Shown here piece by piece: positions 47,204 to 60,482 of a DNA stretch of 64,000 nt (the stretch's first letter is position 1; every line of letters starts with the position of its first letter). The stretch is from Zychaea mexicana (Eukaryota > Mucoromycota > Mucoromycetes > Mucorales > Lichtheimiaceae). The position numbers and the translations under genes were made by a program. The stretch spans positions 186,001 through 250,000 of the forward strand of contig NW_026516717.1 in the NCBI RefSeq assembly GCF_025766255.1, in the 5' to 3' direction. The notes below the pieces were generated by a model. The model was not told the DNA's origin. It made no database searches and worked only from the letters and a program-made list of their open reading frames with translations.

Positions 47204-48186
47204 ATGGTATGGATCGTATATAGAGGAAGAGGAGTGATGGGCAGAGAATGTATAAAGAGCTGGATGCACGAACTTGGATGACGGATGAAAAGGATATACG
47301 CGTTTTATGGATAGATGGACTAGAAAAAGAGGGATGGATGGATGGATGGGTGCGAAAAGGACAATGTTGATAAAGAAAGAGGTTTACTCATTTGACATTT
47401 TCTTAATTTCTACTGTATGTGTACGCATTTTAGTCGCTCGTCGTCCCTGAACGGAATCAGGTTGGTGTCGAATAAAAAGAAAAACAGCTATTTAGCAACA
47501 ACGATTATTACTTTCGAAACTAATGTATCAAACGATTCGAAAATAAAATATCCTTGTGATATATAGTTCCAGCACATCATCCGTTTGCTTAACACCAACG
47601 TCGACGGTAAGGACAAGATCACCATTGCCTTGACTTCCGTCAAGGGTGTTGGCCGTCGTTTCGCCAACGTTGCCTGCAAGAAGGCCGATATCGACCTCAA
47701 CAAGAGGTAAATATAAAAAAGACACAAAATACACCGAACCCTCGATACAGTTCGAGATGATGTATATGTGTATATGTACTTATATAAAATGTTTTTTATA
47801 GAGCCGGTGAGTTGAGCAACGAAGAATTGGAACGTATCGTCACCATTCTCCAGAACCCCGCCCAGTACAAGATTCCCAACTGGTTCCTCAACAGACAGAA
47901 GGACGCTGTCGATGGCAAGTACAGCCAGGCTATCTCCAACGGTATCGACACCAAGATGCGTGAAGATTTGGAACGCTTGAAGAAGATCCGTGCTCACCGT
48001 GGTCTCCGTCACTACTGGGGTCTCCGTGTCCGTGGTCAGCACACCAAGACTACCGGTCGCAGAGGTAAAGAAAAAAAACAAGGAGTGAAGGGAGGAGGAT
48101 CAAATATTACCGTTTGACTTTGACATTTACTAACTTATTACCTAATACTATTAGGAAGAACCGTCGGTGTCAGCAAGAAGAAATAA
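47204..48186 (+). CDS. RPS18: Cytosolic 40S ribosomal protein S18 (uS13)
   Basis: Five coding exons: 47204-47206 (the ATG alone), 47434-47460, 47573-47706, 47802-48064, 48155-48186, giving 152 aa, the same length as the human protein. Diagnostic blocks are [58 protein letters not shown], then [20 protein letters not shown] and the end [10 protein letters not shown]. The protein sits in the head of the small subunit and contacts the P-site tRNA region. The second donor is GTTGGT, unusual but in phase. The ATG-only coding exon is inferred from a CT-rich leader, a GTATGG donor and the in-phase next exon; it is the least certain part. Confidence 0.95.
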
Positions 48187-48315
48187 ACTGGTAAGTCGAA
48201 CAAATTGGTTTTTTCCTGTTTTGAAATTGTGGATATGCAAAGTATAGTGTATTGATTGGTTGTTTTTTTCGCTTACAAAGGTTTCTTGCCGTCTTGTTTC
48301 TTTGGACACAATAAA
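48187..48315 (+). promoter_or_regulatory. RPS18 3' UTR with a likely intron and poly(A) signal
   Basis: Four bases after the stop a GTAAGT donor (48191) begins a segment that ends in TTACAAAG at 48280, 90 nt, the size of local introns. GTTTCTTGCC and an AATAAA at 48310 follow. Splicing of the 3' UTR is inferred. Confidence 0.4.
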
Positions 48316-49990
48316 AATATATTACAATCAATTCTGTCAAAGCGGGTGCATGTTTGTTGATGTTTATGGGCTTGTGGCGAGAAATTGATTATGAGATGTG
48401 TGTTGATTTGTTCTACATCACTTACAAGAGCTAGCACGGCCATCAGGAGGGATGTAACCAAGAGGGACATCAGTGGTATATGGACTCTATGCGGCTTAAA
48501 AGCTAAATAGTAAGTCTGCAAGAGCTCTTGGTAAACATGTCAGCGATTATCAAAGTAGAATATTCGTTGCGATATAGCATCAAGAAGTAGATTGTTTGTT
48601 TGAAATGCTTAAAGGGCTTGTATCCATGTTCTACTGATAGCAAAATTGAAGTCCGGACTCTACCTTCCAAATATAGAAATACGAAGAAGTATATAGTAAA
48701 AACCAGTAACTTTTTGTTTTCTGGTTTAATCAGGCGAAAAAAGAAGATGTAATGAACAGACCCAATGATACAATACCGTAGTTTACGACTTTATCTCCTC
48801 TTCGGAAATAGGAATATCTTTAAGCTCTTTTGTTGAAGAGGAATCGCTGTCCTCTCTGCAGGAAAATCTTGGGGAACGCTTAGTTTATCCCACGAACAAT
48901 TATGTATCTTCTCTTCATCGCGTCACTTGTTTTAAAGTTTCAATATTAAGTATTTTGAAATTTGTCTGCTATATAATTACGCTGTATGAGAAGCGCTATA
49001 CGCCAGCAAATGGTTTGTCGCTCTTAAATACATACAAATATGAATATGATATGAAGAAGTATGTAGTGTGTTTTAGAAAGCATGAAGAAGAGAGACAAAA
49101 GAAAAGAAGATCTGATGGATGACGACTTTTTCAACCTCACCCCTCCCTTTCTCCTTTGTCGCTTTAGATGCTCATTCAAACACATTGAATTCTCTCATTC
49201 TGACAACACAGCTGCGTTTTATCTTCTTTGTTTGTTCTATGCGGCGGCATTAAAGCGTTATCATGTCGAGAATTTCCCGCAGTTGACTACTTTTCGAGTT
49301 GTCATCATCCATTATCTATAAAAGTTTAATGCACTGGCGCAAGTATGTCCCATTATTGCTGTAAAGAGATACTAGCGTACGTGGTCGTTTGAAATTCTTT
49401 TTGTTTGGTTGCACGTTAGATACGAATCATTGGTAAAAGTTATGTCTCGGCGAAGCGAAGATTCATTAATAGTGCTCGCTAATAGAAGTAGTCTGCGTTG
49501 TCTTTTTATAGGGCTGTATGAGGCTTAAGTAAATCTTCTCGGATATAACGCCCACGCAATAATTATCCGAAGCAATTAAAAGTGATGATCAAGAATGTAT
49601 GATATTATTGCTGCGCATCAACATTCACATGGATTTTGAAGTTGTGTCATTTTGTCAGTAAACCGTCTTCCCATGCCAAGAGACATCGAAGGGGCTTCAG
49701 TGCAATATATGTCCAATACCGGACTTGAGTTACATGTAAACGACCTTGCGAGCTCTTATTATGTTCTTCCAGAGATGCACAAGTACCTAAACTCTTTCAT
49801 CAATTTTACTGCTAGCCTAACAGCCATCGGTTTTAGCCAGAATGTACTCATTAAGGCTAATCTGGCGCGAAATTATGCTTGTACATGCAAGAGACGTGTG
49901 CTATCATTTATGCATGTAAATTTATGGCTTGATCTACAACAAATATGATGGAATTGCATACTTTATTATTATGATGGTGATGATTACTAT
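48316..49990. other. Intergenic with weak small frames
   Basis: Minus strand 48870-48791 reads an acidic stretch (REDSDSSSTKELKDIPISEE) after a CCTGCAG acceptor and could be a last exon, but no upstream exon was found. Plus frames 49082-49321 and 49652-49948 have no motif. Confidence 0.35.
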
Positions 49991-50929
49991 TTACAACGTC
50001 TTGACCTTGCCACGGAAATCCTCCAAGGACTTATAGCCCTTGGCCTCCATGATTTCAGTAAGCTCCTTCTTGACACGAGCAAAGAAAGAGGGACCCTCTT
50101 CCTGGAGTTGGGTACCGATCTGGACAGCACTTGCACCAGCGAGAACATGCAAGAAAGCTTCCTTGCCGGAGGTGACACCGCCAACACCAATGACCTTCTT
50201 GCCACCCTTGAGACGACGATGGAAAGCATTGACGTTTGCAAGAGCAGTGTTGAGGATCATTGCGCCACCCAGACCGCCAAAGCCATCCTTGGGCTTAATG
50301 ATAGCTGTCTCAGTCTCAAAATCAATGGCCAAACCATTACCGACCGAGTTGACGCAAGTGACAAAGGCCAGGTTGTCGACCTTATTGACGATAGCGGCGA
50401 CGGCATCAAAGTGGGCAATGTCAAAGTAAGGAGGCAACTTGATGCCAAAAGGTTTCTTGATGATGGGAGCAAGGGTCTGCAGAGCATTTTCCATGGCTTC
50501 CATGTCATAACCCAGCTGAGGCTTTCCAGGCACGTTGGGGCAGGAAAAGTTGACTTCCAAGACACAGGGCAGGTCAGCAGCAGCAAACTTCTCGACCATC
50601 TTGACGTTGTCTTGCAAGCTCAGGCCGGAAAGAGACACAAACAAGGGCTTGGGGTTGGTATAATCGTATTTTTTGGCATATTCAAGGTAGTATTCGTAGC
50701 CCTCGTTGGGCAAGCCCATCGAGTTGATACTGCCAGAAGGCAAAGGGCAGTAGCGAGGGCTTGGGTTGCCTTCACGGACTTCAAAGGTGGACGATTTCGT
50801 AATGAGCGAGCCGGATTCACTGTCCAGTAATTCCTTCAAATCAGATTCGTATTGGCATTTGACACCCGATGCATTGAAAAAGAGGTTGGGGAGCTGGACG
50901 CCAGCAATGGAGGTAGACAGATCAACCAT
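49991..50929 (-). CDS. URA1: Class 1A (fumarate-type) dihydroorotate dehydrogenase
   Basis: Single exon, 312 aa. It oxidises dihydroorotate to orotate, the fourth step of pyrimidine synthesis, in the cytosol with FMN and fumarate as acceptor. Active-site Cys130 lies in EVNFSCPNVPGKPQ, and Lys164 in FGIKLPPYFD, the numbering of the Lactococcus class 1A enzyme. FMN-binding blocks NASGVKC, SGSINSMGLPN, GVGGVTSGKEAF and AVQIGTQL are present. There is no N-terminal mitochondrial targeting or membrane segment, which separates it from the respiratory class 2 enzyme of most fungi. Most neighbouring conserved genes carry several introns; this one has none. Confidence 0.95.
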   Translation of the reverse strand: MVDLSTSIAGVQLPNLFFNASGVKCQYESDLKELLDSESGSLITKSSTFEVREGNPSPRYCPLPSGSINSMGLPNEGYEYYLEYAKKYDYTNPKPLFVSLSGLSLQDNVKMVEKFAAADLPCVLEVNFSCPNVPGKPQLGYDMEAMENALQTLAPIIKKPFGIKLPPYFDIAHFDAVAAIVNKVDNLAFVTCVNSVGNGLAIDFETETAIIKPKDGFGGLGGAMILNTALANVNAFHRRLKGGKKVIGVGGVTSGKEAFLHVLAGASAVQIGTQLQEEGPSFFARVKKELTEIMEAKGYKSLEDFRGKVKTL

Positions 50930-51694
50930 TTTATGTGTGGTATAAAGGTAAGAAATTATTTTTTTTTTTTTGCGAAACCACGAACTAGGTTTTTTTTTTT
51001 TTTTGACAAGTCCCCGACGACCGGCCGGAGCCTCGGTCCCCCACCATCAGATCGTCGATATCAATCACTAAACAATAAACATTGGTACGACAGATACAGG
51101 TAAGGATGCAAATCTATCTTTTACTCATATAGTCTTCTCGACTACATATAAGAAGTCGATCATCTCCCTTTTGTCAACGAGTTTGCCAATTATAAAAATA
51201 TGACAGGTTTTCTCCTAATGTTGGTTAAACCTTTTACCGAAAGCGGGGAAATTCAATCCAAATCTGTCAAAAAAGTTGAAAGGAGAAAGCAGATCCAGTC
51301 TCAGCAAATTTAAGGAAAAATAGACTTTAGATACAGGCAGGCTGATCAAAGCCTACGCAACTATATGTATTATGTATATGTATTTTTGTAATCTTCATCC
51401 GCCTTTACTATGCAGGGCAGCAGAAAGGGGGTAGGAAACAAAACTTGAACCCGCCTCTCCTTTTTTCGAAAAATAGTAGTTAGGACTATGCTGGGAGGGT
51501 AATTTGTTATTAAAATAGAGAGAGACAGAGAGAGGAAGATATTTAAAAGAATATGTAGACTAATAGTAATAATAATAATGTAATACTAATTATAGTAAAG
51601 AAATACGAGTTATCGTACGAATATAATAAGTTATTAAAGGAAAAATCAAATAGTAAGTAGAAGAAGGTAAAACTCTCTTGGTTACAGAAGAATT
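50930..51694. other. Intergenic with T-runs
   Basis: Two long T-runs (about 50957-50969 and 50991-51004) lie just upstream of the DHODH start, so they are A-runs in the gene's orientation and may be nucleosome-depleting promoter elements. The rest holds GA-rich and ATA-rich patches; no gene. Confidence 0.45.
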
Positions 51695-54067
51695 TTAGCG
51701 ATTGCCTCCTCGAGGAGATTGTTGAAGCCACATTGAATCGTTGGAGTTCTGACGTCGAATATTATTACTATTGCCCTTGCTATCATCGCTCGTCGCGGTA
51801 ATCTGGGAAGCATTCCAATCAGCTTGATCGTCGGAAAGATTTACCGATACATGGGGTGCTGCTGTTGTTGGTGATGGAGGAAACTGGGTTACTGCTTGTT
51901 GCTGTGCAGTTGGTGGATCGACCTCCTTTGCAGCCATGTCCTTGCGACGTGTAGAGAACCGATGGGATACCAGGGTTGTCGTCGACGGAGTAGATGAAGG
52001 GCTTAGTGGGTGCTGTTGTTCGCCGCCGATACCGCCTGCGTTATCAGAAGTGGGTGGGGGCGGCAATGGTCCGCGCTGATACCCGCTGTTATGGTTGGTG
52101 TTAGTAATATTATTATTGCCGTTGTAATGAGTTGGAACGGTAATCACGGATTCAGTATAGTGCAAATAATCGCTCGATGCTTGAGAAGGCTGGACCATCA
52201 AGGCCGTCGGCGTGGGCGCTCCAGGGAATCCGTCAAGTGGTTTGGCAGAGGACAAAAAGTCGTGTGCAGGCTGTTGCATGCTTGAGCCACCACCGTTTGC
52301 AAGTGGCTTGGGATGGAAAATGAGTATCACAATAAACCACACGATCATGGACGTAACATTAACTAGCAGAAAATAAAAACAAGTTGTGTTCGTATCTTAG
52401 TGATGTTGTCTTTTTCCAAGATATCAAGGAGGGTTGTAGAGTGCAGAGAGGAGAAGAAGGAAAAGGAAGTATAGTGGTGCTACTTACTGTTACAGATCAT
52501 GAAATCAGCAGTGAATTTATGCGCATTCAAATATTTGCGACCTGTCAAACCATCAGCACTAAGGATGATGAAGGACAAGGCGCAATCTATAAGGATGATG
52601 GCAAGCATCAAGTTAAGTTCCTGTATGTATACGCGTTGAGGGGTCGGGTCAGATTATTTATATCACAGACGATACACTGGCTTTCTCTTCCTCTCCCTCT
52701 CTCCTTCTCTTGAAACAGCACAAAAGCAGCTTTTGGTAGGTTAATGTATTCATTTTAAGGAGGTGAACTTTGTTTACCTGGAAATAACGAATCTTGTGCG
52801 TAATCGATCGCGCATTGTTAGATTCACGCGAGTTGTTCAACACCTTTTGGAAACGGAAATGGGAGATAAAGCCGAGAATGGCAATGATAAATAGCTCTGG
52901 AGAGAGAAAAATTAAAGTGTTAATTTCAGTCTGCTTTTCACTATTCTTCTGTAATAGGTTGAGGCTTTCAAAGGAGAAGAGAACGGGAAGAGAACTTACC
53001 GATACCATAAATGAGTTCGGGCATGATTTCCTTATATGTGGGATCATATACATCTCGGGAAAAGTTATACTGAATCACAGGGAACATGATGATACTGATG
53101 CACGACCTAAAAAAATAGTTTTCATTCATATTTTCGACAATGGATATTGTATTTAGCTTTCTTTTCGTGTTTCTTTGTTTGCTTGCTTGCTGCAGCTGCA
53201 TGATAATGATGATGCGGACTTGTACGTACCAGACAATGTAGAACAAAAACTCGCGACTACTCATGAAGCTTGCTTTTGCGACGGAGTTGGCGAGGTAGTT
53301 CCAGAAGCACTGCAGGAGTAAGAGAGTGCCACTAAACATCGGATAGAAATATTAGCCGCCGCCTTCGCCGTCGTCGTTGCTTATACTATACTTACGTTTG
53401 CAATGAAAACCCGACACACAAACTGTAGTCTATTTGTAAAGATAAGCGAATAAATGTGTTAAACAACAACATTTTTTAAACATGGGACGAGGATCATTTC
53501 TTTTTGTTTTACCTGTAGGAATCACAAGGCCTTGGTCAGCCTTAGTCCACATCGATTCAGGTTTGACAAAGACGTGGCCAAAGATGTTGGCAAAGCCTTC
53601 TTCGTATTTTATTTTGCATGACGTTACATCTGGAAATACCAGATCTTCGTTAGCCATCATCTATATCATTTTGCCTCCTCAGATCAAAACAGATATAGAT
53701 GTATTACCATACATAAGCTGAAACGGTATCATGAATAATATTAACAGTGTTACGATACTCTTCAGCTCGCCTTGGCGAAAGCGGTTTGGATGCAAGCATT
53801 GGAAACGATCTAGCGTCCAGATACGATACATGAACCAAAAGTAGAGGTATGACAAGGACACCGCTCGTTCTATTATATTATTATTATCAGATAAGTTATA
53901 TTTCTTTCAGTAAAGAAAGAATCCGGATCTAATGCAATTTTGCTGTTGATAATGTTGCTGTCATGGTTTGTCGTCGGTTTTCGTGACTTTTGACGTTGCT
54001 GTTACATGCACGCAATATTGAGAAAAACAAACTTACGCAAGAAACTGTAGTCGCTCAAGTGCGTCAT
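51695..54067 (-). CDS. Seven-transmembrane receptor-like protein with disordered tail
   Basis: Nine exons (54067-54037, 53869-53708, 53629-53513, 53429-53396, 53331-53230, 53106-53000, 52896-52778, 52620-52488, 52362-51695) join in phase to 490 aa. Hydrophobic segments, about seven: AVSLSYLYFWFMY, SIVTLLILFMIPFQLMY, YSLCVGFSLQTGTLLLLQ, FLFYIVWSCISIIMFPVI, LIYGIELFIIAILGFI, LNLMLAIILIDCALSFIIL and VTSMIVWFIVILIF. A loop with paired Cys (VTSCKIKYEEGFAN and SLCVG) would be extracellular. The last 200 residues are S/P/N/T/Q-rich, as in receptor cytoplasmic tails. The topology suggests a GPCR-like sensor, but no named fungal GPCR class is recognised. Exons are very small (34 nt for the fourth), so the model rests on phase agreement. 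Confidence 0.75.
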
Positions 54068-55624
54068 GATTAGTGAGAATTCAGTAGAAGTATTAGAAAG
54101 ATAAAGTGGACAAAAGAAAGAAAAGAGAAAAAAAAGTGGTCGAACGCTTTCCAAAGTAGAGATATATATGTTCTTTGCCGAAAGAGAGGGGCGGTATATA
54201 TCCGCGGAGAACGGAGACGAGGAGGTGGGTTTTATCAAAGCGAGGAAACGCTGCTATCGAGATGATAATAGACACAAGAGATTCATAGAGCTCTCATCTT
54301 GTCTTCACCTCCGTGGAGGAGCAAAAGAAGAAAGGGACCTGGGTCACTTGCTTCTGCTGCGGTTGGTGCTTCTGCTTCTACTATCACTACTACTATTACT
54401 ACTACTAATAGCTCGGAGGCTCAGGGAAGATAGGGTAACGGAACGATAGTACCTGATATAATGAGAAGCCTTTTTATTATCATAGTAGGGAGCAAACTAA
54501 AGCGAGCGCTTAGATCTGTTATGTGTGTGCGTGTGTGCGTGTGTGCGTGTGCTTTGATGCATGCTATATAGACAATGTAGATGATGAATGAGATTTGCTT
54601 ATTGCCCGTGTAATGATAAGTATGTGTGTATCTTTTGCGTAGAAAGGGGGTTAACGTTTAATCTGTCTTTTTCCTTTTTCTTCCTATCATTGATCACATA
54701 GTGAATGTCCCCTTTCCTCTCTGTCCTGTTCTTCTTCCTCCTCCACCTCCCATCTCCCCTCTTTCTCTCTTTCTCTCTTTCTTCCTAGTTGTTAGTATAT
54801 CTACTGAATCGGGGGCCTGCGTTTTTGGAGATACCTCGTGTCGATCCACTTGTCATTGTGCTTATTTCAAACCAGGGTTGTCCGAAGGTTAAGAGATACT
54901 AACAATTTATGCTTGACGCTGGGGGCAGTAATGGTGCATGCTACTGCTACCCAGCCTCATCGTGGATAATTATATTGGCAACAAGCAACGAGTGAGAGAG
55001 AACAACAGGTGCGTCTACCCCTTCCTTCCATCAGAGTATACGGCCCTATTACTGAACTATTATCCGCGCTCATTCGTTCCATGGAAACAACATCAATAAG
55101 GTGCCGTGCAACGCTACGGGATATACGCACACACAGCGACACGGGTTATTGTTTAGTAAAGTGAAGTTTGCTATTGTTAGCTTGAAAAAATCAATTTTAG
55201 GAATTAAATGGCACGTCAAGAAAAGATATAAAAGATGGCGCGCGCGTAATAAGAAGATCATGCAAAGTACATCAAAGAACTACAGTACTGACATGCGCGC
55301 ACGGTTGGATCGACACATTAAAGATAACATAGCACATGAGACACGCACACGCACACACACGCACGCACACGCACACATACAAAAATACTTGATGCGTTCC
55401 TGGCCTTACTAAGACGAGGCACAAAGGATCGAGGGGTGGGAGGGGAGGGGAAGTGTTGGCTTGGTTACATACACACACTCTCTCATTTTACCGTCCGCCG
55501 CTTATGCTTTAATAATCAAAAATGTCTGTGTGAAAAGAACACTTATATAAGGTCGTGCTAGTGCGATCTATAACTTTTTCCCCCTCTTGTCATTTTCTTT
55601 CTTCACGTAAAAAGACATAGGACA
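54068..55624. other. Intergenic, divergent promoters, microsatellites
   Basis: Separates the 7TM gene (left) from the APH kinase gene (right). Holds GTGTGC repeats (about 54521-54553), CT-rich DNA (54715-54785), a CTACTA patch (54377-54410) and a CA-rich tract (about 55338-55382). No supported gene. Confidence 0.45.
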
Positions 55625-57569
55625 ATGAAAATTGAAGATCTTGGTCAAGCGACTTCCGGCATTCGAAAAGGGTGCGTAGTAGCATTAGTTTTATAGGAGA
55701 GAGGAGTACGTTGTTACCTCCCCATATGGGTTAAGCATACATAACACGCACGCACCTACTCCTTATTTTTTCCCCGCGCTACATAGTTACCTGCTTTTCG
55801 CAAGGTTCAGATTGGAGAGTTCAGATGAGTACTCCTTATTAATCGTTTACCCTATTGTTGTTGTTGTTATCATTACTGTTATAGTCATGAGCTGAATGCA
55901 GCAGCATTGGAAGACTTTTTGGTCAAGCACGTCCCAGGCTTCGTCCGCCCGCTGGAAATAAGCCAATTCAAGCTGGGCCAATCAAACCCGACTTATATGC
56001 TTCGAGACGGCAGGTGAGTGTTAATTGTTGAAACTAAATTTATATGACATTCACACACACACACATAGCAAGCAGCAATATGTCATGCGTAAAAAGCCGC
56101 CAGGACAGCTCTTGTCAAAGACGGCCCATGCAGTGGAGCGTGAATTCCGGGTCTTGGACGCACTGGGCAGGTCTTCCGATGTGCCTGTTCCAAAGGTCTA
56201 CGCCCTTTGCGAGGATAATTCGGTGCTAGGAACTCCATTTTATGTAAGGTTTCCTTCTCGCTCTCTTTCTATTATATTACTCCCTATCTGTATATATTTT
56301 CCCCTCTTGTTGATGCAAATGCCTCTATCAAAGAAACTAAATCTATTTTCTAGGTCATGGAGTTCCTAGAGGGCCGTATCTTTTCTGATGTGCGCTTACT
56401 TTCAATGCCTTATGAAGAACGCAAGAAGTGGTAACGTTGTCATTCTCCATTTGTCATATCTAATGATCATAATACGTGAAGGGTGATGTTGATTTTCTAA
56501 CAAATTATAAAAATAAAACAGCTGGTATTCTGCCGTACGAACACTTGCCCAATTGCACAAGGTGGACTATGCAAAAGTCGGTCTGAAAGGATACGGAAAA
56601 GATGCAGGGTTTTACGACAGACAGATGAACTCATTTGCCAAGATATCAAAGACTCAGGGTGCAGTCAAGGACGAGGATACCGGAGAGCTGGTGGGCGATA
56701 TCCCCAAAATCGACGAATTGTTCGCGTGGTTCAAGCGCAATCAGGTTACCGACCAAGCTACAATTGTCCATGGCGATTTTAAAGTATGTACTGCACATAA
56801 TTTTTCTTTTTCATGGATGCAAGTTATGCTTGGATTTGCTGCATGCATGCATGAATTTTAACGCATCTATCTTTTTGTCTCGGGCAGATTGACAATATGG
56901 TAAGAAGAATACGAACATGCCTCTCTCTCTCTCTCATAATCCTGCGGTTATAACTTCTACATGCCTATTTTCTTCCAATCAAGAGAGGACTCGTGACTTT
57001 ATATTCATCACAGTGTACTCACTAACACTATTTCAGATCTTCCACCCTACAGAACCACGTGTGATTGGTGTCTTGGACTGGGAGTTATCGACCATTGGCC
57101 ATCCACTGTCTGATCTAGCCAATCTGTTATTTCCTTTCTATCTTCCTTCGGATCTGCCAAATATTGCTGGTTTTAAAGGAGCCAAAGACCTACCCATTCC
57201 AGGAGCCGATGAGCTCATGCAGGTATATTGTACGACAGTCGGGAGACCTTATCCGATTGACCGCTGGATGTTCTGTATTGCCTTTTCTGCGTTTAGGGTG
57301 AGTTTTTCTTCTTCTTCTTCTCCTTCCCTTTCAGCGCTTGGTTGTTTTACAAGTTATTGTAAGTTATAGATATGTGCAATACTAAAGAGTCATCTATCTA
57401 TCTACAGTTGGCTGTGATTTTCCAAGGCATTGCAGCTCGTGCAGCACGTAAGCAAGCATCATCTGCACAAGCTAAAACGAACGGTGAGCGGCGCCATCCA
57501 ATGACTAAAATTGCCCTCGAATACCTGGAACTAGGTGATCTCCCCCGACTTTCCGGTAGTAAGCTGTAG
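55625..57569 (+). CDS. APH-fold kinase of the ACAD10/ACAD11 type
   Basis: Eight exons (55625-55671, 55885-56013, 56069-56243, 56354-56430, 56522-56783, 56888-56899, 57037-57297, 57408-57569) encode 374 aa. The fold is the aminoglycoside-phosphotransferase/choline-kinase type: [15 protein letters not shown] (nucleotide loop), [12 protein letters not shown] (Lys strand), the catalytic loop HGDFKIDN (D228, N233) and [20 protein letters not shown] (metal-binding D248). Animal ACAD10/11 carry the same domain fused to an acyl-CoA dehydrogenase, where it phosphorylates 4-hydroxyacids for beta-oxidation. Here the dehydrogenase part is absent, as in many fungal stand-alone versions. Exon six is only 12 nt and encodes IDNM of the catalytic loop. 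A peroxisomal signal is not obvious (C-terminus GSKL). Confidence 0.9.
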
Positions 57570-59091
57570 TAGTAGCAGTATTAATGTCACTTGTACTTTG
57601 ATTGAACGATTAATAATAATGAAAACCTACCTTGTAATTGTATAAAACTCTGGTCTATGTATTAAGAAGAAAAAAGCCCACAAAGGATGAAACAAACCAC
57701 TGCATAATACACATCTGTATTTATTATTTCACGCGCGCACTTTTTCCTTTGAGGAAAAGAAAGGGCATCTGACCTGAACGGTTGCTTTTTTTACTGCTGT
57801 CACGCGGGACGCGATGTGTTGTGGTGATAGGAGTGAACCAACGACCAAGACACATATACACATATGCGCACAAGAGAGAAAATTGTCAATGCGCGTGATT
57901 CGCACGGTTCGTCAACGATTATGTACACACATGAAACGGTTTTGATAATTGTTATAAATGAGCTGTGACGATTGAACCAGAACTCTGGTTATACAATATG
58001 CGCATTCCGGGAGACTGGTCATAGCCTGTGGTACCTTCAACTTGGTCTGGGAGTGGGGGCAGGATAGGCGATCATTCCAACCAAAAAGAGAGAGAGAGCG
58101 TTTCAGGATCTTTGCCATGCGCCACCTTGTTATTTTTCCTACTTGGATTTCCCCACTTGGATTATACTTCTATTGGACATACCAGCTATCATGCCCTCCA
58201 TTGAGTGATGTATAATTGCCCTAGAGCATGTATTGTTGTTGTTGCTGTTGTTGTCATGGAGAAGCCAAAGATAGATAGGCTCTAGCATTGTGTTTCCCAT
58301 GGTGACTGGATTGTTTATTAACCATGGAAACACCTCTCCCATCTCCTCCAGAATGTACATACTCTTTTTGCCATGAACTCGCTGTTCCTTCCCGCTCGTG
58401 TGTGTGTGTGTGTGTGCACAGTCGCGATCATTGTGTCTGCGTGATACAGTTCGGGTTACATCAATACCACCCACCCGCTTTTTGCTCCACACTTTTCTCA
58501 AGAATTTGGCGATCGATCATGTCTCGCAGCAGCAACCGCACTTTTTTTTGTGAATCTTAACGAAACGAGAGACCTTGATAGGGTAAGAGGAGCCTCCCCC
58601 TTTCCTACCTCCCTTTGTTTGCACGCAAGATGAAAGATGAAGCAGCAGCGGGCAGGCTGTTTATTATTATTTATTGCTTCGGAGTATGCCATGTCTATGC
58701 GCTCATCATGTGTTTTTCGCCATCCAGCATTTGACAGGCTGCATGCAGGCCCGCATCGTTTATTATTATTATTGTTATTATTATTATTAATGCTCCCTCT
58801 CTGCTGCTTGCTGTCCATCTCGTCAGATTAAATATATTTGTGTGAGAAACGCACTTGTTTAAAAATGGCCAAAGATGAGTGGAGAGAGCTCGTTTCGTGA
58901 CTCCGCCGATCCCATATATATCCCGGTTATGCGTTTATGCATGATCTTTTCCTCATTTCTCTCTTTCTTTCTCTCTCTTAACTTTTTCTCTGCGTATCAT
59001 TATATATATTGTATAAATATATATTTCGCAACAACAGCATATATACTTGTATTGTTATACAGCATCACATTGTTCAGAATATTACAGCAGA
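57570..59091. other. Intergenic
   Basis: No supported gene. Minus-strand frames 58501-58139 and 58818-58498 contain Asn runs from (TTG)n/(TTA)n tracts and have no motif. GT repeats at about 58399-58415. TATATA-rich DNA at about 59000-59045 precedes the zinc-finger gene. Confidence 0.4.

Positions 59092-60482
<1,391 letters not shown>

Noticed and set aside
48791..48870. Acidic minus-strand C-terminal exon (REDSDSSSTKELKDIPISEE)
   Set aside because: A plausible acceptor precedes it, but no upstream exon with matching phase was found, so it is not annotated as a gene.
53630..53660. ATG ATG GCT frame as a separate start in the 7TM gene
   Set aside because: It cannot join the preceding exon in phase; using the TTTCCAG acceptor at 53630 gives a continuous frame, so these bases are intronic.
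58139..58818. Asn-rich minus-strand frames
   Set aside because: The Asn runs come from TTG/TTA microsatellites and the rest has no motif or splice structure.
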